Shown: positions 56,073 through 64,000 of the stretch, piece after piece
Numbering within the stretch: position 1 is the stretch's first letter
Layout of the letters: every line of letters begins with the position of its first letter
Assembly (NCBI RefSeq): GCF_019797845.1
Contig: NZ_CP081864.1
Location: 4,464,001 to 4,528,000, forward strand
From: Symbiopectobacterium purcellii
GTDB lineage: Bacteria; Pseudomonadota; Gammaproteobacteria; Enterobacterales; Enterobacteriaceae
Direction of reading: 5' to 3'
Length of the DNA: 64,000 bases
Position numbers and translations under genes: made by a program
Notes under the pieces: model-generated
What the model was told of the DNA's origin: nothing
What the model saw: only the letters and a program-made list of their open reading frames with translations
Database searches by the model: none

Positions 56073-57896
56073 TTAGCCCTCTTTCGGCCCGCGGTTGGCG
56101 CGACGGCGATCGTTTTCGGTCAGGTGACGTTTACGCAGACGGATAGACTGCGGAGTCACTTCAACCAATTCATCGTCATCGATAAATTCCAACGCTTGCT
56201 CCAGCGACATTTTCACCGCTGGCACCAGCACCGTGGCTTCATCAGTACCAGAAGCACGCATGTTGGTCAGTTTTTTACCCGTCAGGCAGTTGACCGTCAG
56301 GTCATTGGAACGGGTGTGAATACCGATAACCTGGCCTTCATACACTTCTGCACCGTGTCCCAGGAACAGCTTACCGCGCTCCTGCAAGCTGAACAGCGCA
56401 TAGGCTACTGCTTTACCCTGACCGTTAGAGATCAGCACGCCATTCTGACGCTGGCCGATATCGCCCGGACGCACATCGTCGTAATGGCTAAAGGTGGAGT
56501 ACAGCAAGCCAGTACCGGAAGTCATGGTCAAGAAATCCGTACGGAAGCCAATCAAACCACGGCTTGGGATAATGTAATCCAGACGCACACGACCTTTACC
56601 GTCCGGGTTCATATCGCGCAGTTCACCTTTACGCAGACCCAGCGCTTCCATCACGGAACCCTGATGCTGATCTTCGATATCCAGCGTCACTGTTTCGAAC
56701 GGTTCCTGACGACGACCGTCGATGTCACGGAAGATAACTTTCGGACGAGACACGGCCAGTTCAAAACCTTCACGACGCATGTTTTCGATCAGCACGGACA
56801 GGTGCAATTCGCCACGGCCAGACACACGGAAGGTATCCGGGTCTTCGGTTTCTTCAACACGCAACGCCACGTTGTGCACCAGCTCTTTCTTCAGACGATC
56901 CAGGATCTGACGAGAGGTCACGAATTTGCCTTCTTTACCGCAGAACGGCGAGGTGTTCACCCCGAAGGACATGGTTACCGTCGGCTCATCCACGGACAGC
57001 GGCGGCAGGGCTTCTACGTTAGCAGTATCACAGATGGTGTCAGAGATGTTCAGTTCACCCAGACCGGTGATAGCGATGATGTCGCCCGCTTCCGCCACGT
57101 CAGCTTCGATACGTTGCAAACCCAAATGGCCCAACACCTGACCCACTTTACCGTTACGGCGTTTACCTTCCGCATCGATAATCGTCACTTGCTGGTTCGG
57201 TTTGATACGGCCACGTTTGATACGGCCGATACCGATAACACCCACATAGCTGTTGTAGTCCAGCTGGGAGATTTGCATTTGCAGCGGACCGTCCAGATCG
57301 ACGCTCGGTGCTTCAACGTGTTTGACGATCGCTTCAAACAGCGGCGTCATGTCTTCCGCCATGTCTTCGTGATCCAAACCGGCGATACCCATCAACGCAG
57401 ACGCGTAAACGATAGGGAAATCCAGTTGTTCGTCGGTGGCACCCAGGTTGACGAACAGATCGAACACCTGATCGACGACCCAGTCAGGGCGCGCGCCCGG
57501 ACGGTCAACTTTGTTGATGACCACAATCGGTTTCAGGCCATAGGCAAAAGCTTTTTGGGTAACGAAACGAGTCTGGGGCATCGGGCCGTCCATTGCGTCT
57601 ACCAGCAGCAGCACTGAATCGACCATGGACATTACACGCTCCACTTCACCACCGAAATCGGCGTGTCCTGGGGTGTCAACGATATTGATACGGTAATCTC
57701 TCCAGTTAATGGCGGTGTTTTTCGCCAGAATGGTGATACCGCGTTCTTTTTCCAGATCGTTGGAGTCCATAACGCGCTCAGTGGCGTCATTTCGTTCACC
57801 CAATGTTCCAGATTGTTGTAGCAGCTTGTCAACCAGGGTTGTTTTCCCATGGTCAACGTGCGCAATAATAGCAATGTTACGCAAATTCTCGATCAC
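56073..57896 (-). CDS. typA: Ribosome-associated GTPase TypA/BipA
   Basis: This 607-residue translational GTPase has G1 [14 protein letters not shown] near residue 12, G2 [14 protein letters not shown]3 [20 protein letters not shown] and G4 [15 protein letters not shown]-like domains II, III and V follow, then the BipA-specific C-terminal domain ending [19 protein letters not shown]. It acts in 50S assembly, in cold and in stress. It is divergent from glnA, as in E. coli. A candidate -10 on the minus strand is TACAAT (57930-57935). Confidence 0.98.
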   Translation of the reverse strand: MIENLRNIAIIAHVDHGKTTLVDKLLQQSGTLGERNDATERVMDSNDLEKERGITILAKNTAINWRDYRINIVDTPGHADFGGEVERVMSMVDSVLLLVDAMDGPMPQTRFVTQKAFAYGLKPIVVINKVDRPGARPDWVVDQVFDLFVNLGATDEQLDFPIVYASALMGIAGLDHEDMAEDMTPLFEAIVKHVEAPSVDLDGPLQMQISQLDYNSYVGVIGIGRIKRGRIKPNQQVTIIDAEGKRRNGKVGQVLGHLGLQRIEADVAEAGDIIAITGLGELNISDTICDTANVEALPPLSVDEPTVTMSFGVNTSPFCGKEGKFVTSRQILDRLKKELVHNVALRVEETEDPDTFRVSGRGELHLSVLIENMRREGFELAVSRPKVIFRDIDGRRQEPFETVTLDIEDQHQGSVMEALGLRKGELRDMNPDGKGRVRLDYIIPSRGLIGFRTDFLTMTSGTGLLYSTFSHYDDVRPGDIGQRQNGVLISNGQGKAVAYALFSLQERGKLFLGHGAEVYEGQVIGIHTRSNDLTVNCLTGKKLTNMRASGTDEATVLVPAVKMSLEQALEFIDDDELVEVTPQSIRLRKRHLTENDRRRANRGPKEG

Positions 57897-58003
57897 AGCT
57901 TTGCCTCAGGCATTTAGAAATAGCGCGCTATTGTACACGGATTAAGCGAGGGACCAAACAAGATCACACTCCTAAGCGATAAACAACCCAGGGGTGCTTG
58001 CTT

Positions 58004-58019
58004 TGTGATCCCTTTCACG
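58004..58019 (+). promoter_or_regulatory. Candidate CRP site for glnA promoter 1
   Basis: TGTGATCCCTTTCACG matches the CRP core TGTGA-N6-TCACA with one mismatch. It lies about 250 bases before glnA. The E. coli glnAp1 promoter is CRP-activated, so position and sequence agree. Confidence 0.65.
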
Positions 58020-58060
58020 GTGCAACGGCGCAGAGAAAGTAAACAAACGCACACAAACAG

Positions 58061-58114
58061 TGCACTATTTTGGTGATTATGAACCATAATAGTGCAACGA
58101 ACGCTAATGGTGCA
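58061..58114 (+). promoter_or_regulatory. NtrC enhancer cluster upstream of glnA
   Basis: Three sites near the NtrC consensus (TGCAC-N6-GGTGCA) occur. TGCACTATTTTGGTGA is at 58061-58076. Its inverted partner GAACCATAATAGTGCA is at 58081-58096. CGAACGCTAATGGTGCA is at 58098-58114. The first two form a mirror pair with TGCACTAT and ATAGTGCA ends. They stand about 60-110 bases upstream of the sigma-54 promoter, the usual enhancer distance. Confidence 0.82.
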
Positions 58115-58169
58115 GGCACTGCCTTCAACGAAAGCCTGAAAACAACGCCTCCCAACCCCACGCGTAGAG

Positions 58170-58187
58170 TTGGCATGATTTTAGCTT
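58170..58187 (+). promoter_or_regulatory. Sigma-54 promoter (glnAp2) of glnA
   Basis: TTGGCATGATTTTAGCTT has GG and GC separated by 10 bases as required for -24/-12, and it aligns with E. coli glnAp2 (TTGGCAC...CGCTT). It lies 80 bases before the glnA start. Confidence 0.85.
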
Positions 58188-58267
58188 AAACCTTATTACG
58201 GTAACAAACATCATTCCATAACGATATTCGTTCCACGACGATAAATGACAAATCGGGAGATCCAAGT

Positions 58268-59677
58268 ATGTCCGCAGAACATGTTTTGACGATGCTGAAC
58301 GAGCACGAAGTAAAATTCGTCGACTTACGCTTTACCGATACCAAGGGTAAAGAGCAGCACGTCACCATTCCAGCTCACCAGGTTAGCGCTGACTTCTTCG
58401 AAGAAGGCAAAATGTTCGACGGCTCCTCTATTGGTGGCTGGAAAGGTATCAACGAATCCGACATGGTGCTGATGCCTGACGCAAGCACCGCAGTACTGGA
58501 CCCGTTCTATGAAGACACGACGCTGATCATTCGTTGTGACATTCTGGAACCAAACACCATGCAAGGTTACGATCGCGACCCGCGTTCCATCGCGAAACGC
58601 GCTGAAGAGTACCTGCGTTCCACCGGTATCGCGGATACCGTTCTGTTTGGACCAGAACCTGAATTCTTCCTGTTTGACGACATTCGTTTCGGCAGCAGCA
58701 TCTCCGGCTCTCACGTTGCTATCGATGATATCGAAGGCGCGTGGAACTCCGGCACCAAATACGAAGGCGGCAACAAAGGCCACCGTCCGGCAGTGAAAGG
58801 CGGTTACTTCCCGGTTCCGCCGGTTGACTCCGCACAAGACATCCGTTCTCAGATGTGCCAGGTAATGGAACAAATGGGCCTGGTTGTTGAAGCTCACCAC
58901 CACGAAGTGGCAACAGCGGGTCAGAACGAAGTGGCCACCCGCTTCAACACCATGACCAAAAAAGCGGACGAAATTCAGATCTACAAATACGTTGTTCACA
59001 ACGTAGCGCACGCTTACGGCAAAACCGCCACCTTTATGCCGAAACCAATGTTCGGTGACAACGGTTCTGGCATGCACTGCCACATGTCCTTGTCCAAAGG
59101 CGGCACCAACAAATTCTCCGGCGACAAATACGCAGGCCTGTCTGAAGAAGCGCTGTTCTACATCGGCGGTGTCATCAAGCACGCTAAAGCGATCAACGCC
59201 CTGTCCAACCCGACCACCAACTCTTACAAGCGTCTGGTCCCGGGTTATGAAGCTCCGGTAATGCTGGCTTACTCCGCACGTAACCGTTCTGCTTCGATCC
59301 GTATCCCGTTCGTCTCCAGCCCGAAAGCAGCACGTATCGAAGTGCGCTTCCCGGACCCGGCGGCTAACCCGTACCTGTGCTTCGCCGCACTGTTGATGGC
59401 CGGTCTGGATGGTATCAAGAACAAGATCCACCCTGGCGATGCCATGGACAAAAACCTGTACGATCTGCCGCCGGAAGAAGCGAATGAAATCCCGCAGGTT
59501 GCAGGCTCTCTGGAAGAAGCACTGAACGCGCTGGACGCTGACCGTGCATTCCTGACGGCAGGCGGCGTGTTCACTGACGACGCTATCGATGCTTACATCG
59601 GTCTGCGCCGTGAAGAGAACGATCGCGTTCGCATGACGCCGCACCCGGTTGAGTTCGAACTGTACTACAGCGTTTAA
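58268..59677 (+). CDS. glnA: Glutamine synthetase, type I
   Basis: This 469-residue dodecameric enzyme makes glutamine from glutamate, ammonia and ATP. Signatures are [17 protein letters not shown], metal ligands in [24 protein letters not shown], the ATP loop [11 protein letters not shown] and the adenylylation Tyr398 in NLYDLPPEE. Length equals E. coli GlnA. AT-rich upstream DNA holds CRP, NtrC and sigma-54 sites. A terminator separates it from glnL, so glnL/glnG get basal expression from their own promoter and read-through under N starvation. Confidence 0.99.
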   Translation: MSAEHVLTMLNEHEVKFVDLRFTDTKGKEQHVTIPAHQVSADFFEEGKMFDGSSIGGWKGINESDMVLMPDASTAVLDPFYEDTTLIIRCDILEPNTMQGYDRDPRSIAKRAEEYLRSTGIADTVLFGPEPEFFLFDDIRFGSSISGSHVAIDDIEGAWNSGTKYEGGNKGHRPAVKGGYFPVPPVDSAQDIRSQMCQVMEQMGLVVEAHHHEVATAGQNEVATRFNTMTKKADEIQIYKYVVHNVAHAYGKTATFMPKPMFGDNGSGMHCHMSLSKGGTNKFSGDKYAGLSEEALFYIGGVIKHAKAINALSNPTTNSYKRLVPGYEAPVMLAYSARNRSASIRIPFVSSPKAARIEVRFPDPAANPYLCFAALLMAGLDGIKNKIHPGDAMDKNLYDLPPEEANEIPQVAGSLEEALNALDADRAFLTAGGVFTDDAIDAYIGLRREENDRVRMTPHPVEFELYYSV

Positions 59678-59791
59678 TCAACGACTGCGTACCCAGGATT
59701 TACCTCGGCGTGGTGGGCGTGCTGAACCCTGCCATGACCGAGCATCAACAGAATTATAAGAAGTTTGTTTTTGTTGCCGTGGAAACTTTTC

Positions 59792-59816
59792 AGCCCATCT
59801 TCGGATGGGCTTTTTT
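59792..59816 (+). terminator. Terminator between glnA and glnL
   Basis: AGCCCATC (59792-59799), TTCG, GATGGGCT (59804-59811) with a UUCG-type tetraloop runs into six T residues. It is 115 bases after glnA. Confidence 0.93.
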
Positions 59817-59886
59817 CACCATCGGCCTTATTTCTTTATCATCAATATTGGCCGTTGCGACGTAACATCCATCATCTACACTACAA

Positions 59887-59903
59887 TGCACCGCGAGGGT
59901 GCA
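59887..59903 (+). promoter_or_regulatory. NtrC site overlapping the glnL leader
   Basis: TGCACCGCGAGGGTGCA is a perfect palindromic match to TGCAC-N6-GGTGCA. It ends at the glnL ribosome site (GCAGGAG), 12 bases before the ATG. In E. coli, NtrC represses glnLp from a site like this. Confidence 0.9.
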
Positions 59904-59915
59904 GGAGTCTGCGTT

Positions 59916-60965
59916 ATGGCAACAGGCACGCTGCCCGATGCTGGGCAGATCCTCAATTCTTTGATCAATAGTATTTTATTGCTGGATAACGACCTGGCAA
60001 TCCACTATTCCAATCCGGCAGCCCAGCAGTTGCTGGCGCAAAGTTCACGCAAATTGGCGGGAACACCGTTGCCGGATCTGCTCAGCTATTTTTCGCTAAA
60101 TATTGAGCTGATGCGCGAAAGCCTCAACGCGGGTCAAGGATTTACGGATAACGAAGTGACTATCGTTGTCGATGGCAGAGCACACATCATGTCGCTCACC
60201 GCACAACGCATTCAACACAGTTTTATCCTGTTGGAGATGGCGCCGATGGACAACCAGCGCCGCCTCAGCCAGGAACAATTACAGCATTCCCAGCAGCAGG
60301 CAGCGCGTGATTTGGTGCGCGGTCTGGCGCATGAAATCAAGAATCCGCTCGGCGGATTGCGCGGCGCGGCACAGTTGCTGGCCAAAGCGCTGCCCGACCC
60401 CGCGCTGACAGAATACACCAAGGTGATCATTGAGCAGGCCGATCGCCTGCGCAATCTGGTGGACAGGCTGTTAGGGCCACAGCAGCCGGGTTTACACGTA
60501 ACGCAAAGTATTCATCAGGTCGTTGAGCGCGTCTGCAAGTTGGTCTCGTTGGAAAAACCTGACAACGTGACGCTGGTGAAAGATTACGATCCCAGCCTGC
60601 CTGAGCTGACCCACGACCCAGACCAGATTGAACAAGTGCTGCTGAACATTACCCGCAATGCGCTCCAGGCGCTGGGTAAAGAAGGCGGTACCATTACGCT
60701 GCGCACGCGTACCGCCTTCCAACTCACGCTGCACGGCGTGCGCTATCGCCTGGCGGCGCGTATTGATATCGAAGACGATGGTCCTGGCGTCCCCGCTCAG
60801 CTGCAAGACACGCTGTTTTACCCGATGGTAAGCGGTCGTGAAGGGGGGACTGGGCTGGGATTATCGATCGCACGCAGCCTGATCGATCAGCATTCGGGAA
60901 AAATTGAATTTAACAGTTGGCCAGGCCATACCGAATTCTCGGTTTACCTGCCCATTCGCCAGTGA
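59916..60965 (+). CDS. glnL: Nitrogen sensor kinase NtrB
   Basis: This 349-residue cytoplasmic kinase/phosphatase (same length as E. coli) has an N-terminal PAS domain ([33 protein letters not shown]). Phospho-acceptor His is in [21 protein letters not shown] near 139. The HATPase domain has [17 protein letters not shown] and [15 protein letters not shown] (GlnB) sets the kinase/phosphatase balance. The start at 59916 ([10 protein letters not shown]) is fixed by GCAGGAG; the frame upstream crosses the NtrC site and is not coding. glnG follows 8 bases later. Confidence 0.98.
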   Translation: MATGTLPDAGQILNSLINSILLLDNDLAIHYSNPAAQQLLAQSSRKLAGTPLPDLLSYFSLNIELMRESLNAGQGFTDNEVTIVVDGRAHIMSLTAQRIQHSFILLEMAPMDNQRRLSQEQLQHSQQQAARDLVRGLAHEIKNPLGGLRGAAQLLAKALPDPALTEYTKVIIEQADRLRNLVDRLLGPQQPGLHVTQSIHQVVERVCKLVSLEKPDNVTLVKDYDPSLPELTHDPDQIEQVLLNITRNALQALGKEGGTITLRTRTAFQLTLHGVRYRLAARIDIEDDGPGVPAQLQDTLFYPMVSGREGGTGLGLSIARSLIDQHSGKIEFNSWPGHTEFSVYLPIRQ

Positions 60966-60973
60966 GGTTCACG

Positions 60974-62386
60974 ATGCAACGAGGGATAGTCTGGATTGTC
61001 GATGACGATAGCTCCATCCGTTGGGTGCTGGAGCGCGCGCTCACTGGGGCGGGGTTAACCTGTGCCACCTTTGATAACGGAAATCAGGCGCTGCACGCGC
61101 TGGCAACCCAAACGCCGGATGTGCTGCTGTCCGATATTCGCATGCCGGGCATGGACGGTCTGGCTCTACTGCAACAGATCAAACAGCGTCATCCGATGCT
61201 GCCGGTGATCATTATGACCGCGCACTCCGATCTGGATGCGGCGGTAAGCGCTTACCAACAGGGCGCGTTTGATTATCTGCCCAAGCCGTTCGATATCGAC
61301 GAAGCCGTCGCTTTGGTTGAGCGCGCGATCAGTCACTATCTGGAACAGCAGCAACCGGTCCGCGCGCAACCGCTCAATGGCCCCACCACCGATATCATTG
61401 GTGAAGCACCGGCCATGCAGGATGTGTTTCGCATTATTGGCCGGCTCTCCCGTTCATCCATCAGCGTGCTGATCAACGGGGAATCGGGAACCGGTAAAGA
61501 GCTGGTGGCACATGCGCTGCATCGCCACAGTCCGCGCGCCAAAGCACCGTTTATCGCTTTGAATATGGCGGCCATCCCCAAGGATCTGATCGAATCAGAG
61601 CTGTTTGGTCATGAAAAAGGGGCGTTTACCGGCGCGAACCAGATTCGCCAGGGACGCTTTGAACAGGCCGACGGCGGCACCCTGTTTCTGGATGAAATCG
61701 GCGATATGCCGCTGGATGTGCAAACGCGGCTGTTGCGCGTGTTGGCTGACGGGCAGTTCTACCGCGTCGGTGGCTACGCGGCGGTGAAAGTGGATGTGCG
61801 TATTATCGCCGCAACCCACCAAAATCTGGAACTGCGCGTTCAGGAAGGCAAATTTCGCGAAGACCTGTTTCACCGTCTCAATGTGATTCTCGTCCATCTG
61901 CCTCCACTGCGCGAACGACGCGAGGATATTCCACGGCTGGCCCGCTATTTCTTGCAAGCAACGGCCAAAGAACTGGGGGTAGAACCCAAAAATCTGCACC
62001 CGGAAACGGAAACGGCGTTAACGCGCCTGCCCTGGCAGGGCAACGTGCGTCAGTTGGAAAACACCTGCCGCTGGCTGACCGTGATGGCCGCCGGACAAGA
62101 GGTGTTGATTCAGGATCTGCCGCCAGAGCTGTTTGAAACCACGGCACCCGATGCCACGGTGCACATGCTACCGGACAGTTGGGCAACCCTGCTGGCGCAA
62201 TGGGCCGATCGGGCGCTGCGTTCCGGTCATCAAAACCTGCTCTCCGAAGCGCAACCGGAGATGGAAAGAACGCTGCTCACTACCGCGTTACGCCATACGC
62301 AGGGCCATAAGCAAGAAGCCGCCCGCCTGTTGGGATGGGGACGTAACACCCTGACGCGCAAGCTCAAAGAACTCGGTATGGAATAG
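60974..62386 (+). CDS. glnG: Nitrogen regulator NtrC
   Basis: This 470-residue response regulator has a receiver with Asp54 ([12 protein letters not shown]) and Lys104 in YLPKPFD. The AAA+ sigma-54 activator domain has Walker [15 protein letters not shown] ([15 protein letters not shown]) and [11 protein letters not shown]-terminal Fis-type HTH follows ([23 protein letters not shown]). It activates glnA and the nitrogen-scavenging regulon when phosphorylated by GlnL. The start at 60974 ([12 protein letters not shown]) matches the family. No stop or frameshift is seen. Confidence 0.98.
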   Translation: MQRGIVWIVDDDSSIRWVLERALTGAGLTCATFDNGNQALHALATQTPDVLLSDIRMPGMDGLALLQQIKQRHPMLPVIIMTAHSDLDAAVSAYQQGAFDYLPKPFDIDEAVALVERAISHYLEQQQPVRAQPLNGPTTDIIGEAPAMQDVFRIIGRLSRSSISVLINGESGTGKELVAHALHRHSPRAKAPFIALNMAAIPKDLIESELFGHEKGAFTGANQIRQGRFEQADGGTLFLDEIGDMPLDVQTRLLRVLADGQFYRVGGYAAVKVDVRIIAATHQNLELRVQEGKFREDLFHRLNVILVHLPPLRERREDIPRLARYFLQATAKELGVEPKNLHPETETALTRLPWQGNVRQLENTCRWLTVMAAGQEVLIQDLPPELFETTAPDATVHMLPDSWATLLAQWADRALRSGHQNLLSEAQPEMERTLLTTALRHTQGHKQEAARLLGWGRNTLTRKLKELGME

Positions 62387-62427
62387 CTGCAACACACATT
62401 ACCGACGGCCATGTCACATTACTCCTC

Positions 62428-62453
62428 GTCATCCCCGCCTTCGTGGGAATGAC
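62428..62453. repeat. Short palindromic repeat of the GTCATTC...GAATGAC type (copy 2)
   Basis: GTCATCCCCGC (62428-62438) and GTGGGAATGAC (62443-62453) form an imperfect hairpin. It resembles the element at 32703-32727. It lies in the 310-base glnG-yshB gap; the rest of that gap shows no gene. Confidence 0.55.
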
Positions 62454-62695
62454 AGTGGGGTAGTGCTGTTTGTCAGCCACCTTGCGCCGCTCCCTCTGTG
62501 GTATCATTTCCTCAACGTTATTAGCTCCCAGCCAACACTCAGAACGATAACAAGCGTGACGCTTACGCTCCGTTTACCGTGCTCCCGCAGGTATCGCCAG
62601 GAATTACAAGCCAGCGCACAAAATTGTCGATATTTTGTTCTTTACATAAAACAAGCCGGCAGTATGATCGTGTCGCTGATTCAGGAGAACTTACC

Positions 62696-62818
62696 ATGCT
62701 AGATTCACTTATTTCTGCGGCGACACACGGCGCGGAGCTTGGCGTAGCGGCGAGTCACTCACCGCAAACCGCCATTGCTGCAATCCTGTGTGCTGCATTG
62801 ATCAATTTCTTTATTTAG
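62696..62818 (+). CDS. yshB: Small membrane protein YshB
   Basis: This 40-residue protein begins MLDSLISAATHGAELG and then has HSPQTAIAAILCAALINFF, a single membrane helix. E. coli YshB (36 residues) has the same HTPQTAVAAVLCAAMI core and the same place after glnG. Its role is unknown, though YshB has been linked to Salmonella intracellular replication. AGGAG at 62683-62687 is well spaced. It is short enough to be missed by most gene finders. A terminator follows. Confidence 0.88.
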   Translation: MLDSLISAATHGAELGVAASHSPQTAIAAILCAALINFFI

Positions 62819-62920
62819 GCTTGACCGACAGGCCATCGGGCTGATGTCCTATATCACAATAACATCCCCATCATCTCGATGATGACACTGTTTGAATATA
62901 ATAAAGTTTTAATCTGAAAA

Positions 62921-62949
62921 CGCCTCGCTATCGTCGGGGTGTTTTTTTT
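62921..62949 (+). terminator. Terminator downstream of yshB
   Basis: CGCCTCG (62921-62927), a 7-base loop and CGGGGTG (62935-62941, with G-T pairs) runs into eight T residues. It serves yshB and lies at the 3' end of the convergent phospholipase gene. Confidence 0.75.
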
Positions 62950-62957
62950 ACCTTGGC

Positions 62958-64000
62958 TCAATGTCCCCCACCGGGGCGTGGCGCTGGATAGTCTTTATCC
63001 CCTTGAATGGGTTGCGCGTACTCACTGTTCCACAACTGGGCGTACAACGCATCAATGCGCGCAGTCATCGCCGGGCTTTGCATTACAATCTCCAGATTGC
63101 GCGAGTTATCAAGATAACCCCCGCTCCAGTTACTGGTGCCCACCCAGGATTTTTGCTGATCAATGGTCATTACCTTGCTATGAATCACGCGAGCGAAGGG
63201 GATGAACCCATTGCTGGCCTCAGGCAATGTCACGATTTTCACTTCAACGTTCGGCAGTACCGCCAAACTTTTGAGATAAGCAATGTTCGGCTTTTTGGTG
63301 CTCCAGTTCGCTACCATTAACTCGACCTTTACCCCGCGTGCCGCCGCACTGCGTAATGCATTATCTATCACCGCATAATAGGGACGAGTGCGATTCGGGC
63401 CATATGAGAGCGGCGCGTAGTCCATCACCTGAATGCGCACGCGGGTTTTCGCCTGCCCCAATAAGCGTGGCAATTCCGCTTCAGAATCCAGTACGCCCGG
63501 AGGGTTGAACGCTTTGGGGCTGGCAACCAGATAGTTATCCGGGCGCGAGTCATCCTGCACAACCGTTTGTATCACAGGCTTGACCGCGATACCTTGCACC
63601 AGTGCTTCCTGCGCCTGCCAGTCCTGCTCGAACACCGCATTGAGCTGTTTGAGCACGCTGGGGTCGTCGATAAGCAGCCCGGTTTCATGAATATGCTCAA
63701 GCGAACGCCAGTCAAAATTTTGGCTGCCGACATAAGCCCGTTTGCCATCCACCAGCAGGTATTTCGCATGCAGAATGCCGCCGGTGAGCTTAGCGTAAGG
63801 GATGACCCGCAGTTCCAGATTGGGAATCGCCTTCAACTGCGCCAGCGTTTCCGGTGTTGACAGTACAATGCCCTTCTCTTCTAGCAGAAAGCGAATGCGT
63901 ACACCGCGCTCTCCCGCGCTGCGCAGATGTTGCAACACGTTATCCAGTCGCGAGCCGCGCTGATTGGCAACGTAGAACTCTCCCAATGACAGACGCTGTT
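62958..64000 (-). CDS. Phospholipase D-family protein (5' end beyond the window)
   Basis: The frame is open to the right edge (LSLGEFYVANQRGSRLD...), so the true start lies outside; 347 codons are visible. Two HKD motifs are complete: HAKYLLVDGKRAYVGSQN and HSKVMTIDQQKSWVGTSNWSGG, each with HxK(x)4D. This pairing marks PLD phosphodiesterases, which cleave or transfer phosphatidyl groups, and cardiolipin synthases. Long linkers and the lack of membrane helices in the visible part suggest a secreted or periplasmic PLD, but a signal peptide cannot be checked. In E. coli hemN lies beyond yshB; here this gene takes its place. Confidence 0.88.
   Translation of the reverse strand, partial: QRLSLGEFYVANQRGSRLDNVLQHLRSAGERGVRIRFLLEEKGIVLSTPETLAQLKAIPNLELRVIPYAKLTGGILHAKYLLVDGKRAYVGSQNFDWRSLEHIHETGLLIDDPSVLKQLNAVFEQDWQAQEALVQGIAVKPVIQTVVQDDSRPDNYLVASPKAFNPPGVLDSEAELPRLLGQAKTRVRIQVMDYAPLSYGPNRTRPYYAVIDNALRSAAARGVKVELMVANWSTKKPNIAYLKSLAVLPNVEVKIVTLPEASNGFIPFARVIHSKVMTIDQQKSWVGTSNWSGGYLDNSRNLEIVMQSPAMTARIDALYAQLWNSEYAQPIQGDKDYPAPRPGGGH

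Noticed and set aside
55926..57617. 563-codon open frame antisense to typA
   Set aside because: Same cause: strong codon bias in typA leaves the opposite strand open. The translation is rich in His/Thr/Gln and resembles no family.
58325..59644. 439-codon open frame antisense to glnA
   Set aside because: It mirrors the third-position bias of a highly expressed gene, has no ribosome site, and no protein family features.

Overview
The window looks like a chromosome segment of a plant- or insect-associated enterobacterium, most likely a soft-rot relative (Pectobacteriaceae: Dickeya, Brenneria, Lonsdalea or Pectobacterium type). The basis is close protein similarity, from memory, to E. coli K-12 housekeeping genes, several conserved neighbourhoods (uspA-uspB-pitA-yhiN, proK-eptB, gmk-rpoZ-spoT-trmH-recG, dtd-fabY, typA-glnALG-yshB), two ERIC repeats, and accessory genes that K-12 lacks. 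No 16S gene or species marker is present, so the genus is inference.

Layout. 1-6.9 kb: uspA (cut by the left edge), uspB, phosphate carrier pitA, flavoprotein yhiN, a TetR/DoxX pair and an EamA exporter. 7.0-11.6 kb: a long ERIC repeat, then the nitric-oxide detoxification unit norVW with divergent norR and three NorR sites. 11.8-17.2 kb: an AT-richer catabolic-looking locus with a LysR regulator, an MFS carrier, two RraA/aldolase-like proteins and a creatinase-like M24 protein broken by one frameshift. 17.4-18.9 kb: an AT-rich gene for a probable mono-ADP-ribosyltransferase effector or toxin. 18.9-27.8 kb: an acuI/AcuR-type pair, a DUF2946/OprC copper-receptor locus cut by a deletion junction that also truncates a LysR gene, and a PLP-related cluster (second glyA with an amber stop, YggS-like protein, MocR regulator, rhodanese). 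27.9-36 kb: the uhpABC sensor system joined directly to the afuABC sugar-phosphate ABC importer. 36-41 kb: a second ERIC, a CSS-EAL c-di-GMP phosphodiesterase, an Ail/OmpX protein, tRNA-Pro(CGG) and eptB. 41.5-51 kb: gmk-rpoZ-spoT-trmH-recG, PurR-box-bearing xanP, yicH. 51-53 kb: fabY (ochre stop), dtd, yihX. 53.4-56 kb: LysR and a 14-TM efflux pump. 56-64 kb: typA, glnA-glnL-glnG with NtrC, sigma-54 and CRP sites, yshB, and a phospholipase D gene cut by the right edge.

How parts work together. UhpC/B/A should sense external hexose phosphate, and here they sit upstream of an ABC importer instead of UhpT. NorR with sigma-54 drives NorVW under nitric oxide. GlnL/GlnG control glnA through the sites upstream of it. 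A notable theme is gene decay. Two Glu-to-stop changes (glyA copy, fabY), one single-base deletion in a T tract (M24 gene) and one deletion junction (oprC/LysR) are all visible, next to a candidate effector and two repeats. This fits a lineage adapting to a host or niche, although sequencing error must be excluded for the single-base lesions.
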